A stretch of DNA of 43,886 nt, taken from assembly GCA_944393275.1 (NCBI GenBank), contig CALXZQ010000002.1, positions 1-43,886 on the forward strand, given 5' to 3'. A program made the position numbers and the translations under genes. The stretch comes from an uncultured Clostridia bacterium (GTDB lineage Bacteria > Bacillota > Clostridia > TANB77 > CAG-508). Numbering within the stretch: position 1 is the first letter of the stretch; the number at the start of each line of letters is the position of its first letter. Positions 24,911 through 33,901 of the stretch are shown here, piece after piece. Under the pieces are notes generated by a model. That model was given only the letters and a program-made list of their open reading frames with translations. It was not told the origin of the DNA and did no database searches.

Positions 24911-24940
24911 AAGCACCTACCCTTATTTAGGTAAATGCTT
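24911..24940 (-). terminator. Terminator after the 75-residue gene
   Basis: AAGCACCTACC (24911-24921) pairs imperfectly with GGTAAATGCTT (24930-24940), with T-rich flanks. It sits between the small gene ending at 24994 and the S1 gene, so part of the upstream transcription may stop here. Confidence 0.6.
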
Positions 24941-24993
24941 AAATATTTCGTTTATAATAAATATAATTTGGTTTTCTAAACGTTCCCATGCTT

Positions 24994-25221
24994 CTATTTT
25001 ATATATGGAGATAATTTCCTTATCACATATTCTATCCATTCACGTGAGATATAGTCAGAATATTTATATATTGTAATTGCATCATTGATTACACCTATAT
25101 AGCTAACTGATTTATACTTATCTGGATTATCACAAAACTCATCAATAGTTGATTTGTTGTATTTCGTTGTATATCCATTAGATGGACACTTTTCCTTTTT
25201 AGGAATGCTAAATTTCTCCAT
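24994..25221 (-). CDS. Small hypothetical protein
   Basis: A 75-residue protein of unknown family: YNKSTIDEFCDNPDKYKSVS and YSDYISREWIEYVIRKL. AAAGGAGGG precedes the ATG. It lies between the coupling protein and the S1 gene, in the same direction. Bases 25222-25367 upstream of it hold no gene. Confidence 0.5.
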   Translation of the reverse strand: MEKFSIPKKEKCPSNGYTTKYNKSTIDEFCDNPDKYKSVSYIGVINDAITIYKYSDYISREWIEYVIRKLSPYIK

Positions 25222-25367
25222 TTCAGTCCCTCCTTTAATTATTTATACTTAAATTTACTTTATATAGTATCTATCTTTTCCTCTTCTTAAAAGTATTTTT
25301 TATGTTCTCTTCATATTATTTTGGTATTAATATACAAATTATTTATTGAATTCATTATAGCATATAA

Positions 25368-27113
25368 TTAAAATATATTCCAATCAATTACTTGTTTATC
25401 TTTTAAATTACCTTTTGTTTTGTTTTCAATACTGCTATTTTGTATTTTTTTAGGTGTATTTTTGATCCAGTTAGGACTATATTCAAAGACAGGACTATCT
25501 CTTAATTCTTTAGCAATTGGGTGCTCTTTATATATCATTTTTTCTAATAACAATGGTTTGTTTCCTCGTAAGTTCACCAATAGTTTTGTAGGTGGCATTC
25601 TTAATATCTCATCTACATTTAATAAGTTTCGTTTCAAGGTTGATATGTTTTTTTGGCCATACTCTTGAATATCTCCTTCTATAGAGTTTGATTTCTTTAT
25701 AGAAGTAGTCTCTACTGTCGACACACCTATCAAATCGCAAAAGTATTGTGCTGTTAATGTATCTGTTGTTCCGAAGTCCCAGCCTTGTATCACAATTTCC
25801 TATTATTTCTTGCCATATTTCTAATGGATAACGATTTTTAATCTGACCGTACATTTTGTAGTATAGGTATTAAGGCTAGCCCTCTACTTCTTACTGTACT
25901 AATTTTTCTGTTGAAGTCTGGTATTTGTCCGAATATTTGCAAATTCATCTAAAAAACAAAATACTTCATTTTCGCATCTGCCATCTGGTCTTGAATCTGC
26001 ATACCTAACTAACTTAATAAATAAGAATGTAAAAAATAGTGATGCCAAGAAATCATTTGAAGAATCGACATCGCTTGTTATAACATAATAAATACATGGT
26101 TGTCTACCAGGTAAGCTTAAATCAATATCTGTTTCATTAGTTAGTTTCTGTAGATTTTCATTTTGAAAAGCTTGTAATCTGGTTCCAAGTCCAGTAATAA
26201 CAGACGCTTTTATAGTATCAGAACCACTTGCAAAAATATTGTAACTCATTCTTGCTGGATTGTTCTGTGGTATTTTCTTAAATATATTATCTATTTCTCC
26301 AATATCTCCATTTGCAATGTGTTGGTAAACATTAGTTAAATTATTTTTATCTGATAGATTATCTAGGAAATAAAACAAAAATGCTTTTAATAGATTCTCT
26401 TCTGCTCGTGGCCAGAAATCATCTTTTCCACTTTTCTTTTGTGTATTACTAATAATTATATTTGCCGTTGTTTGAACATCAGTTATAGTTTGATTTTCTG
26501 CTAGTGGATTCCAGCGGTCAGAGTGTTTCATATCTTTTAAATTAAATACTTTTACGGTATATCCTATACTTCTAAAATAGCTTGATGTCATTCGATAAAT
26601 TTCTCCTTTTGGATCCGTACAAATAATTGATTTTTTATATATCGATAGTTCTAGCAAATTTGTTAATAAGAATCCTATTGTCTTCATACTTCCACTACTA
26701 CCAAACACACATATATTTTTATTAAAATAACTTTCAAATGGCAGTTTTACAATATTTCCATTATATTTGCCAAGTATAATTCCTGGAACATCATTAAAAC
26801 CTAATATTTCTTTCATCTCATTTTCGCTCATCCAATTAGAAGTGCCATAAGTTCCATCTTCAGTTTTAAAATTAATGCCTTTATTTTCTTTTGTTTTTGC
26901 AAATAAAAGTAGTATATCTATTATAATAAGAATTGAAATAAAAAAAATTGTAAAACAGATTAGTATATATAATTTGTTATTAAGAATGATGTCTTGTTCA
27001 AAACATATATTTAAAACTTGAACATAATTCTTTATATTAATATCAATTACAATATTTAAGATTAAACACAAAAATAAAAATATGTAAAAACATATCTTTT
27101 TAATCATAGACAT
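25368..27113 (-). CDS. virD4: VirD4/TraG-type coupling protein, needs three +1 shifts at CGG
   Basis: A 580-residue type IV coupling ATPase, which recruits the DNA-relaxase complex to the mating channel. Two N-terminal membrane helices, then Walker A-like FGSSGSMKTIGFLL and Walker B FCFLDEFANI. In the standard frame it stops after FANI. Three in-frame CGG triplets (25931-25929, 25849-25847, 25773-25771), each followed by A or T, break the frame. Reading each as C-GGA or C-GGT restores FANIGQIPDFNRKISTVRSR, then ILQNVGQIKNRYPLEIWQE, then GNCDTRLGLGTTDTLTAQYF and the rest. Glycine is the expected residue in the conserved NIGQIPDF and GLGTTD motifs. All other parts are intact, so this looks like recoding and not decay. 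Confidence 0.85.
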
Positions 27114-28012
27114 TCCATTCTTTATCTAAATATTCTTCTAGATTTACTATAATAAATCTTGCTGTTGGAAGTTCTTTTTTTATTTCTTTTTCCAACTCTG
27201 CACTACAAATAATATCTGCATTTTTATTCTTGCTTTCTCTTAAAAATTGTTTAATTCTATTTATTTTTTCAGTATCTAGAAAGTAAAAGTATGATACATA
27301 AGTATTTTTATAATCTGTATAATCACAAAAACTGTATTCAGCTAAAACTACTTTATCTTTATAATATTTATTAATTATTCTTTGCCAATTTATACTATGT
27401 AGATATTTTAATCTTTCCCTGTTATCTAATACATCTTCTAAAATTAGGACTTGATTCATTCCAAAAGTAAAGTCATTTATATTTATTCTAGATATATCGT
27501 CAACTAATATAATAATATTTTTATATTTTTTTTCCTTTTGTATGTCATATATTACTGACATCACATATTTACTATCATGTTCACTTGTAATTTTATATGC
27601 TAGATATTCAAAGCCATTTATTTTCAGTGTACCTATAAATCTTCTAGCTGTTATTGTAAACATTTCTTTATCTTTCATAGCAAATGATGGTATAAATGAT
27701 ATTGTATTACATTTATTATAAAATGCTCCTAAACTGCTTAGTTGCAATAATCTTGGCAAGTATTTTTTATTTCTATTTAGTCTGTTGTATTCAAATTTAA
27801 ACAGTTTAGCATATTCTATTCCTAATTTTCCTAGCACTAAATTTAACTTGACTTTTTTAAGAAATTTTTTAGAAACTAAATTACTGACTCTATTTTTATA
27901 ATATTTTTTAGTAGAAAAAAAATATTTACTATCAGATGTATTTAAATATTGATATTTAGCAATAAATTTAATCAGATTTATTTCTTCATCACCGATTCGG
28001 AAAATAATTCAA
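27100..28012 (-). CDS. Winged-helix (replication-relaxation-like) protein, needs +1 shift at codon 7
   Basis: From TTG 28012 (GGAGGTG at ideal distance) the frame reads MNYFPN, CGG (27994-27992), TGA, TGA. Skipping the C, or reading CGGT as Gly, gives NGDEEINLIKFIAKYQYLNT and stays open for 303 residues to 27100. The N-terminal region looks like a winged helix (FFSTKKYYKNRVSNLVSKKF), as in replication-relaxation or MobC-like accessory proteins; the rest is alpha/beta without recognised catalytic motifs. A downstream GTG exists, but the sequence before it is clearly coding. The gene overlaps the VirD4 start by 14 bases, suggesting a role in DNA processing for transfer. Confidence 0.7.
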
Positions 28013-28098
28013 AAAATCACCTCCAATAAGTACCAAAAGTTTTCCATAACCTGTTCTTTGGTAAGATATTCGATAGCTTTCGCTATCGCCTACTTACC
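28009..28098 (-). promoter_or_regulatory. Structured leader with a 12-codon peptide before the winged-helix gene
   Basis: On the minus strand an outer stem GGTAAG/CTTACC (28098-28093 with 28065-28060) encloses a perfect hairpin CGATAGC-GAAA-GCTATCG with a GNRA-type tetraloop (28088-28071). Next comes a short frame ATG (28047) to TGA (28009), MENFWYLLEVIF, whose stop overlaps the TTG start of the winged-helix gene. The arrangement suggests translational coupling or attenuation. Confidence 0.55.
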
Positions 28099-28162
28099 TC
28101 CACTCATTAAAGTAAGGAATTTAATTTTTAAAATTATTGATTAATATATTATTTTCAAATTT

Positions 28163-28176
28163 TGCCACCTATGGCA
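28163..28176 (-). terminator. Possible weak terminator after the RusA-like gene
   Basis: TGCCA-TAGG-TGGCA with A/T-rich flanks on both sides, 30-45 bases after the stop of the RusA-like gene. The stem is short, so confidence is limited. Confidence 0.45.
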
Positions 28177-28207
28177 TTTTTAAATTTTTAAGCTTATTAA
28201 AAATACC

Positions 28208-28801
28208 CTACTTTTTGGTACTGTAATTTTCTAAATATTTAATAATATCTTTGCTATCAAATACGTAGATTTCTGTGTGAGGAGTTTCAGAATATTCCCC
28301 TTTAACACAGTAAGCCATTTTAGTTATATTGTCATCAGTTATAACTTTACTAAGGATTAATGCATCTGCAACTGGTTTAATATATTTATTGTCTACATCC
28401 CATCCTAATATTTTGTCAAATATCTTAATATAAATAAAAACTTTTTCACTAAATAAATTATTAAATTCTTTGGTACATTCTGCTACATTTAATAATATTC
28501 TTTTGTGTGTATGTGTTTTTAAATTTTTATATGATGGAATTACTTCAGGTACATATATTTTCAATATATTGTTATTTATCTCTGCCTTATATTCATTATC
28601 AATAGTTTTTATTTTTTCGTATTCGAATTCTTTATTTATATTGTAAAGTTTGATTTCAGATAAAATATTATATCTTGCTTTTTCAAACTTTTTTAGAAAA
28701 TTTTCTATTTGTAAGTCTGTTAGACTGTTATTTTCGATTATTAAATCTGTATATTGTTTTAAACTTAATACATCTTTTCTTAAATTATCATTTATAATCA
28801 T
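28208..28801 (-). CDS. RusA-like Holliday junction resolvase candidate
   Basis: A 197-residue protein. The C-terminal half has the RusA-type acidic pattern GWDVDNKYIKPVADALILSK then VITDDNITKM, with Asp residues in the spacing expected for the catalytic set, preceded by strands KIYVPEVIPSYKNLK and FIYIKIFD. The N-terminal 85 residues are extra. RusA enzymes cut Holliday junctions and are common on phages and ICEs. RBS AAAGGA. The call rests on motif similarity only. Confidence 0.6.
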   Translation of the reverse strand: MIINDNLRKDVLSLKQYTDLIIENNSLTDLQIENFLKKFEKARYNILSEIKLYNINKEFEYEKIKTIDNEYKAEINNNILKIYVPEVIPSYKNLKTHTHKRILLNVAECTKEFNNLFSEKVFIYIKIFDKILGWDVDNKYIKPVADALILSKVITDDNITKMAYCVKGEYSETPHTEIYVFDSKDIIKYLENYSTKK

Positions 28802-28860
28802 AACAATAGTCCTTTCTTTTGAATATTTTGAAGGGCAAAATCAAAGACTTTTATTATTCT

Positions 28861-29136
28861 TTATTCTTCATTTTCTATGAGTTTTTCATATTCTGCAAAT
28901 ATTGCATCTGTAATTTCTTTTCTAACTTCGTTATTTAATGGATGACACATATCACGATATTGTCTTATTTCATTATTTCTTAATCTTCTAGCTGGCATAG
29001 AAATATATCTTGTTTCTCCTTTTTCTAACAATGTTATTCCTCTAATAATAAATTGATTATCTAAAATGATATTTGCATAAGCTAATACTGGTTCGCTTTT
29101 CTTTGTTTTAAAAATTTTTATGTTTGTAATTTTCAT
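28861..29136 (-). CDS. spoVG: SpoVG family RNA/DNA-binding regulator
   Basis: A 91-residue protein with the SpoVG fold sequence: MKITNIKIFKTKKSEPVLAY, then LDNQFIIRGITLLEKG, YISMPARRL, and CHPLNNEVRKEITDAIFAEY. SpoVG proteins bind nucleic acids and regulate sporulation, virulence and capsule genes in Firmicutes; copies are frequent on ICEs and phages. RBS AGGAGG. It follows the surface-protein genes and precedes the DNA-processing genes. Confidence 0.92.
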   Translation of the reverse strand: MKITNIKIFKTKKSEPVLAYANIILDNQFIIRGITLLEKGETRYISMPARRLRNNEIRQYRDMCHPLNNEVRKEITDAIFAEYEKLIENEE

Positions 29137-29195
29137 AAATAAATCCTCCTATAAATAATTTTGAAGGGAAATATTATAGGATTACTAACTTAAAT

Positions 29196-31763
29196 TTATT
29201 TACCTGTACGTGGCAAAATAATTTCTGGTTCTTTTTCTTTATGTACAATGGTGCTCCAATCACTATTTGCTTCAGCAGTAATTCCAAAATATATGCCTAC
29301 TGTTTTTGTATGGTTAGTAAATGTTTGTCCATCTTCTAATGTATCAAATGATATACATTGCATTGTAGGTTTTATATCTTCTCTAAATCCTGTTTCTACT
29401 TTTCCAAAATCAAAACAGGTTTCTACTATATATTCATCTTCTGTAAAATCTATTTTAGTAAAATCTAAGTCATAATTCTCTGTAGTTTTTAGGTCTTCTT
29501 TAAATAAAATATAATCATCAGATTTATTAGTTTTATAATATACATCATATGTCAAGTCTTGATTCCATGTACCTGTTGTCATTTTCTCTAATCTAATATA
29601 ATCTGTTGGTATAAAGTCATACCATTTAAAGTTTTCTAAATAGACATTTGAATTATTGGCGATATTTGAAAAATTATAATTAACTTTTTCTCCTGGTCTT
29701 ATTTCTACTGTGCCTTCTTTATCTACATCTACTTTAATATCAGTAGGTTCATTATCTATTGTTTTTTTAACAATTTCATGATTTTCTTTGATTTCAAACT
29801 CAAATGAATTTTCATTTAATAAATAGTATACTGATCCTGTAGATAATTCTTTTGCATAGTATTTTCCATAAGGAATAAGTTCACTTGTAGCTTTTCCTTC
29901 CTCATTTGTTGTAATTTGAGCAATTTCATTATCTTCCATATCATATATTCCAAAAGTAGCACCTTCTAAAGGTTCTTTCGTTTTACTATCAACTTTTGTA
30001 ATTTCTAAATAACCTTTTATTTTTTCATTTTCAAAGATTACATTTTCAATTTGATTTTCCTTTAGTATTATTGTCTTCGCTTCTTTATTTAACGCATAGT
30101 TCTCTAATGTTTTAGTTTCACGAATCTTTAATTTATTAAAATCTCTTATAGGATAATTAGCAGTTAGTGCCTCTCCATTTTCATCTGTTGTTATTTTTTC
30201 TAGTACCTTATTACACTCATTTAATACTTCGAACTGTACTCCTGCTAGCTTTATCTGATTATTTTCCTTATCTACTTTTATAACTTTCACTTGACCCTTT
30301 TTTAGTTCATTTTCAATGTCTTTTACTGTTTCTTTATCCCATTCTACTTCTATTTCGGTATCTTCTGCTAGGTTGTACCATTTATTTGTCTTAGTTTCAA
30401 TTAATTTATAATTGCCTGTTCTAAGTCCTTCAATTTTTAGTTCTCCATTTTCATCTGTATAATATGTTCCTATAACCTTTTTTAATTCTTCTGAATAAAG
30501 TTTAAATTCTACATTGCCTAGCATAATCATATTATTGTCGGCATCTCTTTTATAAATTTTAACATTTCCTTTTTTATGTTCATTTGTGATAGTTATACTA
30601 GCTGTTTTATTATATTCTACAGTGATATTAAAAGATTTATCAGATAATATATAATCATTTCCTGTAGCTATTTCTTTTAAAATATATTCACTTTGATATA
30701 AGTTAGTGAAAGTTGCAATTCCATCAGCATTTGTTGTACTGTTAGAAATAATATTTCCATCTTTTGTACTTAATTGAAATGTAACACCTGCAATAGGTAC
30801 ATCTGTTTCTGCATCTTTTTTTACTATTTTAATTTTTCCTGTATCCGTTTTTAAATTTAAAGTTGCTATTCCAGAAGCATCTCCATATGGATCAAATGTT
30901 AATAGATAATTTTGATTTCCTGGTATGCTTGTTTCTCCATAAAATACAGGGTATGTCTTAGATTTAGCTTGTAGTGCTATTATTGCATTTATATCTCCTG
31001 CTATTTGATTTTTTGGAACTCTAACTTTAAAATGTTCATTTCCTTCAAACGTTGTTTGTGAATTATTATAGACATTAGTAATTTGACTTCCTGTTGGCAA
31101 TCCATTTGTTGCAGTAATTGTATACTTAGAAGTTTCAACTAAACTATTTATTGAATATTCTTGTGAATAATACTCGCCATCTTCAACAAATTCTCCTATC
31201 TTGTTTGTAGTTACTTCTGCATTTGCTGGTGTTTGATTTCCATATCTTCCAATATTAACAAGATTTATAATTGCATTTGTAATAGCTGTTCCTCTTGAAT
31301 CTGCACCCCTATATCTTGCAACTGGGTCCCAGTCATAAAGAATACAATATATTGCTTGTTTAGTTGCCACAAATGCATCTAATTCATTCTCAACAGCCAT
31401 AGCTGATGGACTTTGGTATGGATAGCCATTCACTGCAACTCTCCAGATTCTAACATCATCCATTACTTGATTTACATTAACTACATACTCTCCACTTTCA
31501 ACTCCTGGTAGTTCTCTATTTAAGCAATATGCTGGATATGCAACGCCGTTTTCTTCATAATATGCATAAGTCGTATTAATATAAGACCACTCACCTCTGT
31601 CAGTATTATAATATTGCAAGTGATGTCCACAACTTCCTCCATTTTTTATATATGCTGAACTAATTTCTGTTGCTAAAGTAATATTAGCAATATTGGATAG
31701 TATTGTTATTATTACCATTAACAATGCTATACTTTTTTTAGTAATCCTTTTAAACATGTACAT
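29196..31763 (-). CDS. Large Cna-B/SpaA-type surface protein with thioester domain
   Basis: An 855-residue secreted protein. Signal peptide (about 1-32), an N-terminal thioester-type domain with Cys at NRELPG-preceding YCLN and the helper sequence VATKQAIYCILYDWD, then about four Cna-B repeats (for example IKIVKKDAETDVPIAGVTFQ, EITKVDSKTKEPLEGATFG) that usually form internal isopeptide bonds, and a C-terminal beta domain. The last residues are ILPRTGK: a sortase signal LPRTG without the usual membrane helix and positive tail. It probably mediates donor-recipient or host-surface contact and is linked to the nearby sortase. Promoter or readthrough past the hairpin at 31780. Confidence 0.85.
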   Translation of the reverse strand: MYMFKRITKKSIALLMVIITILSNIANITLATEISSAYIKNGGSCGHHLQYYNTDRGEWSYINTTYAYYEENGVAYPAYCLNRELPGVESGEYVVNVNQVMDDVRIWRVAVNGYPYQSPSAMAVENELDAFVATKQAIYCILYDWDPVARYRGADSRGTAITNAIINLVNIGRYGNQTPANAEVTTNKIGEFVEDGEYYSQEYSINSLVETSKYTITATNGLPTGSQITNVYNNSQTTFEGNEHFKVRVPKNQIAGDINAIIALQAKSKTYPVFYGETSIPGNQNYLLTFDPYGDASGIATLNLKTDTGKIKIVKKDAETDVPIAGVTFQLSTKDGNIISNSTTNADGIATFTNLYQSEYILKEIATGNDYILSDKSFNITVEYNKTASITITNEHKKGNVKIYKRDADNNMIMLGNVEFKLYSEELKKVIGTYYTDENGELKIEGLRTGNYKLIETKTNKWYNLAEDTEIEVEWDKETVKDIENELKKGQVKVIKVDKENNQIKLAGVQFEVLNECNKVLEKITTDENGEALTANYPIRDFNKLKIRETKTLENYALNKEAKTIILKENQIENVIFENEKIKGYLEITKVDSKTKEPLEGATFGIYDMEDNEIAQITTNEEGKATSELIPYGKYYAKELSTGSVYYLLNENSFEFEIKENHEIVKKTIDNEPTDIKVDVDKEGTVEIRPGEKVNYNFSNIANNSNVYLENFKWYDFIPTDYIRLEKMTTGTWNQDLTYDVYYKTNKSDDYILFKEDLKTTENYDLDFTKIDFTEDEYIVETCFDFGKVETGFREDIKPTMQCISFDTLEDGQTFTNHTKTVGIYFGITAEANSDWSTIVHKEKEPEIILPRTGK

Positions 31764-31779
31764 TCCTCCTTATAAAAAT

Positions 31780-31800
31780 AGAACAGGTTTTTCCTGTTCT
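31780..31800 (-). terminator. Hairpin between the two surface-protein genes
   Basis: AGAACAGG (31780-31787) pairs with CCTGTTCT (31793-31800) around TTTTT. It follows the smaller surface-protein gene and precedes the larger one by about 15 bases, so it may act as an attenuator setting their ratio. Confidence 0.65.
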
Positions 31801-31822
31801 CATACTCTTTATATTTTTTTCA

Positions 31823-33049
31823 CTAATTTGCATTTTCTGTTAAAAAGACTGTAATAGTTTCCTCTGATAAAACATAATTATCTAATGTTTTAATTTCTTT
31901 TATTTTATATTCTCTATTAATTGGTAATTCTGAACTATGTGCTTCTCCATTGTTATCAGTTGTTAATTCTTCTATTAATTCATCTTCTGAATTATATATT
32001 CCAAAAACAACGCCTTCTAATTTGATACTATTATCATCTTTATCTACTTTTGTTATTTTTATAGTATTTTTTTTCATTATATTTTCAAATACTACAACTA
32101 CTTTTTCTTCATTTTCGCTAAATTTTATTGTTTTAATAGAAAAGTCCATATTATAATCTTCTATATTTCCTTTTTGTTTTATTTTATATGTATTATCTAT
32201 TGGCAACCTTGATGATACAACAGTTCCATCCTCATTTGTTGTTAAAGTTTCTATTATTGTTCCGTTAGTATCACTGATTTCAATTTGAATATTATTCATT
32301 TTTATTTCATTATTATCTCCATCTACTACATGTACTTCTATTGTTCCTTTTTTCTTTTCATTTTCTATTGTAATATTAATTTCATTTGAGTTTTCATCAT
32401 AAAATGTTAAATCTACAGAATCACTATAATATAAAGATAATACCCTTGGATATTCTCCTACCATATTTCCATTGGAGTCTTTCTCACATACAGCATATGT
32501 ACCTGGATACAAATCTGTAAATGTTACCATTCCACTTTCATCCGTTTTAGAAGTAGCAATTATTTCATTTTCTTTTTTTACTTCAATATTTGCATTTGCC
32601 TTAACTCTCCCATCTTTATATACAACCTTTGCTCTAATTGTCCCAATATTAGTATTTTTAGTATATTCATGCTGTGTTCCATTTATAGTTACTATTCCTC
32701 TAATAGTTTCTTTTATATTTCTGTTTGGTACAGCTACTTTAAAAAGTTCTTTTTCTAAAATAGTTATTTCGGTGTTATTTTCATCTAAAATTATTGCGCC
32801 TTCTGGAAAATTACTTATGCTTATATTGTAATTTATCTCATTATTTTCTGAAGTTACAGTAAACTTTTGTACATTATATATTTCTCCATTAATATTTTCT
32901 TTAAGAAATCCTCCAAACTCTTTAACTGTTATTTCCTCTTTATTTTCTGTATTTTCAGTTGCCATTGCAACATTAAATTTATTTGTTAATATTACATTAA
33001 ACATTACAGTAATTATTAAAAACACTGCAATAACTTTATTTACTTTCAT
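31823..33049 (-). CDS. Secreted Cna-B repeat protein, no wall anchor
   Basis: A 408-residue protein with a signal peptide (VIAVFLIITVMFNVILTNKF), a short N-terminal domain and three Cna-B repeats (GTIRAKVVYKDGRVKANANI; GTIEVHVVDGDNNEIKMNNI; NTIKITKVDKDDNSIKLEGV). It ends abruptly in TVFLTENAN, exactly where the related repeat of the 855-residue protein continues into the next unit. So it lacks the last strand, the sortase signal and any anchor. Either a partner that adds its final strand or a truncation. Confidence 0.75.
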   Translation of the reverse strand: MKVNKVIAVFLIITVMFNVILTNKFNVAMATENTENKEEITVKEFGGFLKENINGEIYNVQKFTVTSENNEINYNISISNFPEGAIILDENNTEITILEKELFKVAVPNRNIKETIRGIVTINGTQHEYTKNTNIGTIRAKVVYKDGRVKANANIEVKKENEIIATSKTDESGMVTFTDLYPGTYAVCEKDSNGNMVGEYPRVLSLYYSDSVDLTFYDENSNEINITIENEKKKGTIEVHVVDGDNNEIKMNNIQIEISDTNGTIIETLTTNEDGTVVSSRLPIDNTYKIKQKGNIEDYNMDFSIKTIKFSENEEKVVVVFENIMKKNTIKITKVDKDDNSIKLEGVVFGIYNSEDELIEELTTDNNGEAHSSELPINREYKIKEIKTLDNYVLSEETITVFLTENAN

Positions 33050-33113
33050 ATAAATCTTCCTCCTAAAAAAAATTGAAGGGAATGTATAGAAGGAATCACT
33101 ATATTTTTATTAA

Positions 33114-33137
33114 AAAAAGCACTATATAGTGCTTTTT
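33114..33137 (-). terminator. Palindromic terminator
   Basis: A perfect 24-base palindrome with core GCACTATATAGTGC and A5/T5 flanks, directly after the stop of the gene at 33138. It functions in both directions in principle. Confidence 0.8.
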
Positions 33138-33821
33138 CTATAATATATAACATTGTGTCATGATAAGCTCACCATTTTTATAATAATCCTCTGCATAAAT
33201 TCTAATAGTTCCAAATTTATTTGTGATAAAAGCTTTAATTCTATTTTCTGTAAATGTAAATTGACTCGTTTCCTTCTTAATCGAACTATCTACAACTACT
33301 TCATATCCATAAGTTTTCATGTATTCAGATGGATTATTATTTATAATGTTTTTTATTTTGCTTATCATAGTATCATTTCTTATGTATTTTTCTTCATTCT
33401 TGGTTATTGTACTAGGATTTTGTGGTGTAGTATTTTCTGTTTTTTCTTCTGGTATATTTGGTGCTTCTATTGGTTCTTTAGTAGTAGGTATTTTAGTTTC
33501 TGTTTTAACTTGTGTCTGTTGACTACTTGTACTTTGAATAGATTGTTTATCGCTTGGTTTTTCTTCTGATATAGCTTTATAAGTAGAAGATATTTGTGTA
33601 GTTGCTTCTTCTAAAGGTTGTTCTGCTGTTGTTATAATTTTATTATCAATAATCTCATTTTCTTGAAACATATTTTCTTGATTTTCTAAATTGTCTAATA
33701 TTTGATTTTCAAAATTATCAGCAGTTTTTAGATTATTTTTTCTATCTAAACTTACATATAAAATTACTCCAAAGACCACTATTACTAAAATAATACTTAT
33801 TAAAATTTTCTTTAACTTCAT
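33138..33821 (-). CDS. Membrane-anchored protein with Thr/Gln/Glu-rich linker
   Basis: A 227-residue protein: one N-terminal membrane helix (ILISIILVIVVFGVILYVSL), a disordered stalk of about 110 residues rich in Thr, Gln, Glu and Pro, and a C-terminal domain of about 75 residues (ISKIKNIINNNPSEYMKTYG ... RIYAEDYYKNGELIMTQCYI). It is placed between the sortase and the surface proteins, so a wall-spanning role in the transfer apparatus is plausible. I do not recognise the family. Confidence 0.6.
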   Translation of the reverse strand: MKLKKILISIILVIVVFGVILYVSLDRKNNLKTADNFENQILDNLENQENMFQENEIIDNKIITTAEQPLEEATTQISSTYKAISEEKPSDKQSIQSTSSQQTQVKTETKIPTTKEPIEAPNIPEEKTENTTPQNPSTITKNEEKYIRNDTMISKIKNIINNNPSEYMKTYGYEVVVDSSIKKETSQFTFTENRIKAFITNKFGTIRIYAEDYYKNGELIMTQCYIL

Positions 33822-33901
33822 AAAACATCACCCTTTCTATGTCTCTTTATTTTAGCATAGCATCTTTTATGTGATTTTGACAATGCTGAAGTAAAATTTT
33901 T

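Noticed and set aside
28029..28222. Inverted pair AGTACCAAAAG / CTTTTTGGTACT around the leader region
   Set aside because: The arms differ by one base in length, are A/T-rich and lie on both sides of a gene end; coincidence is likely.
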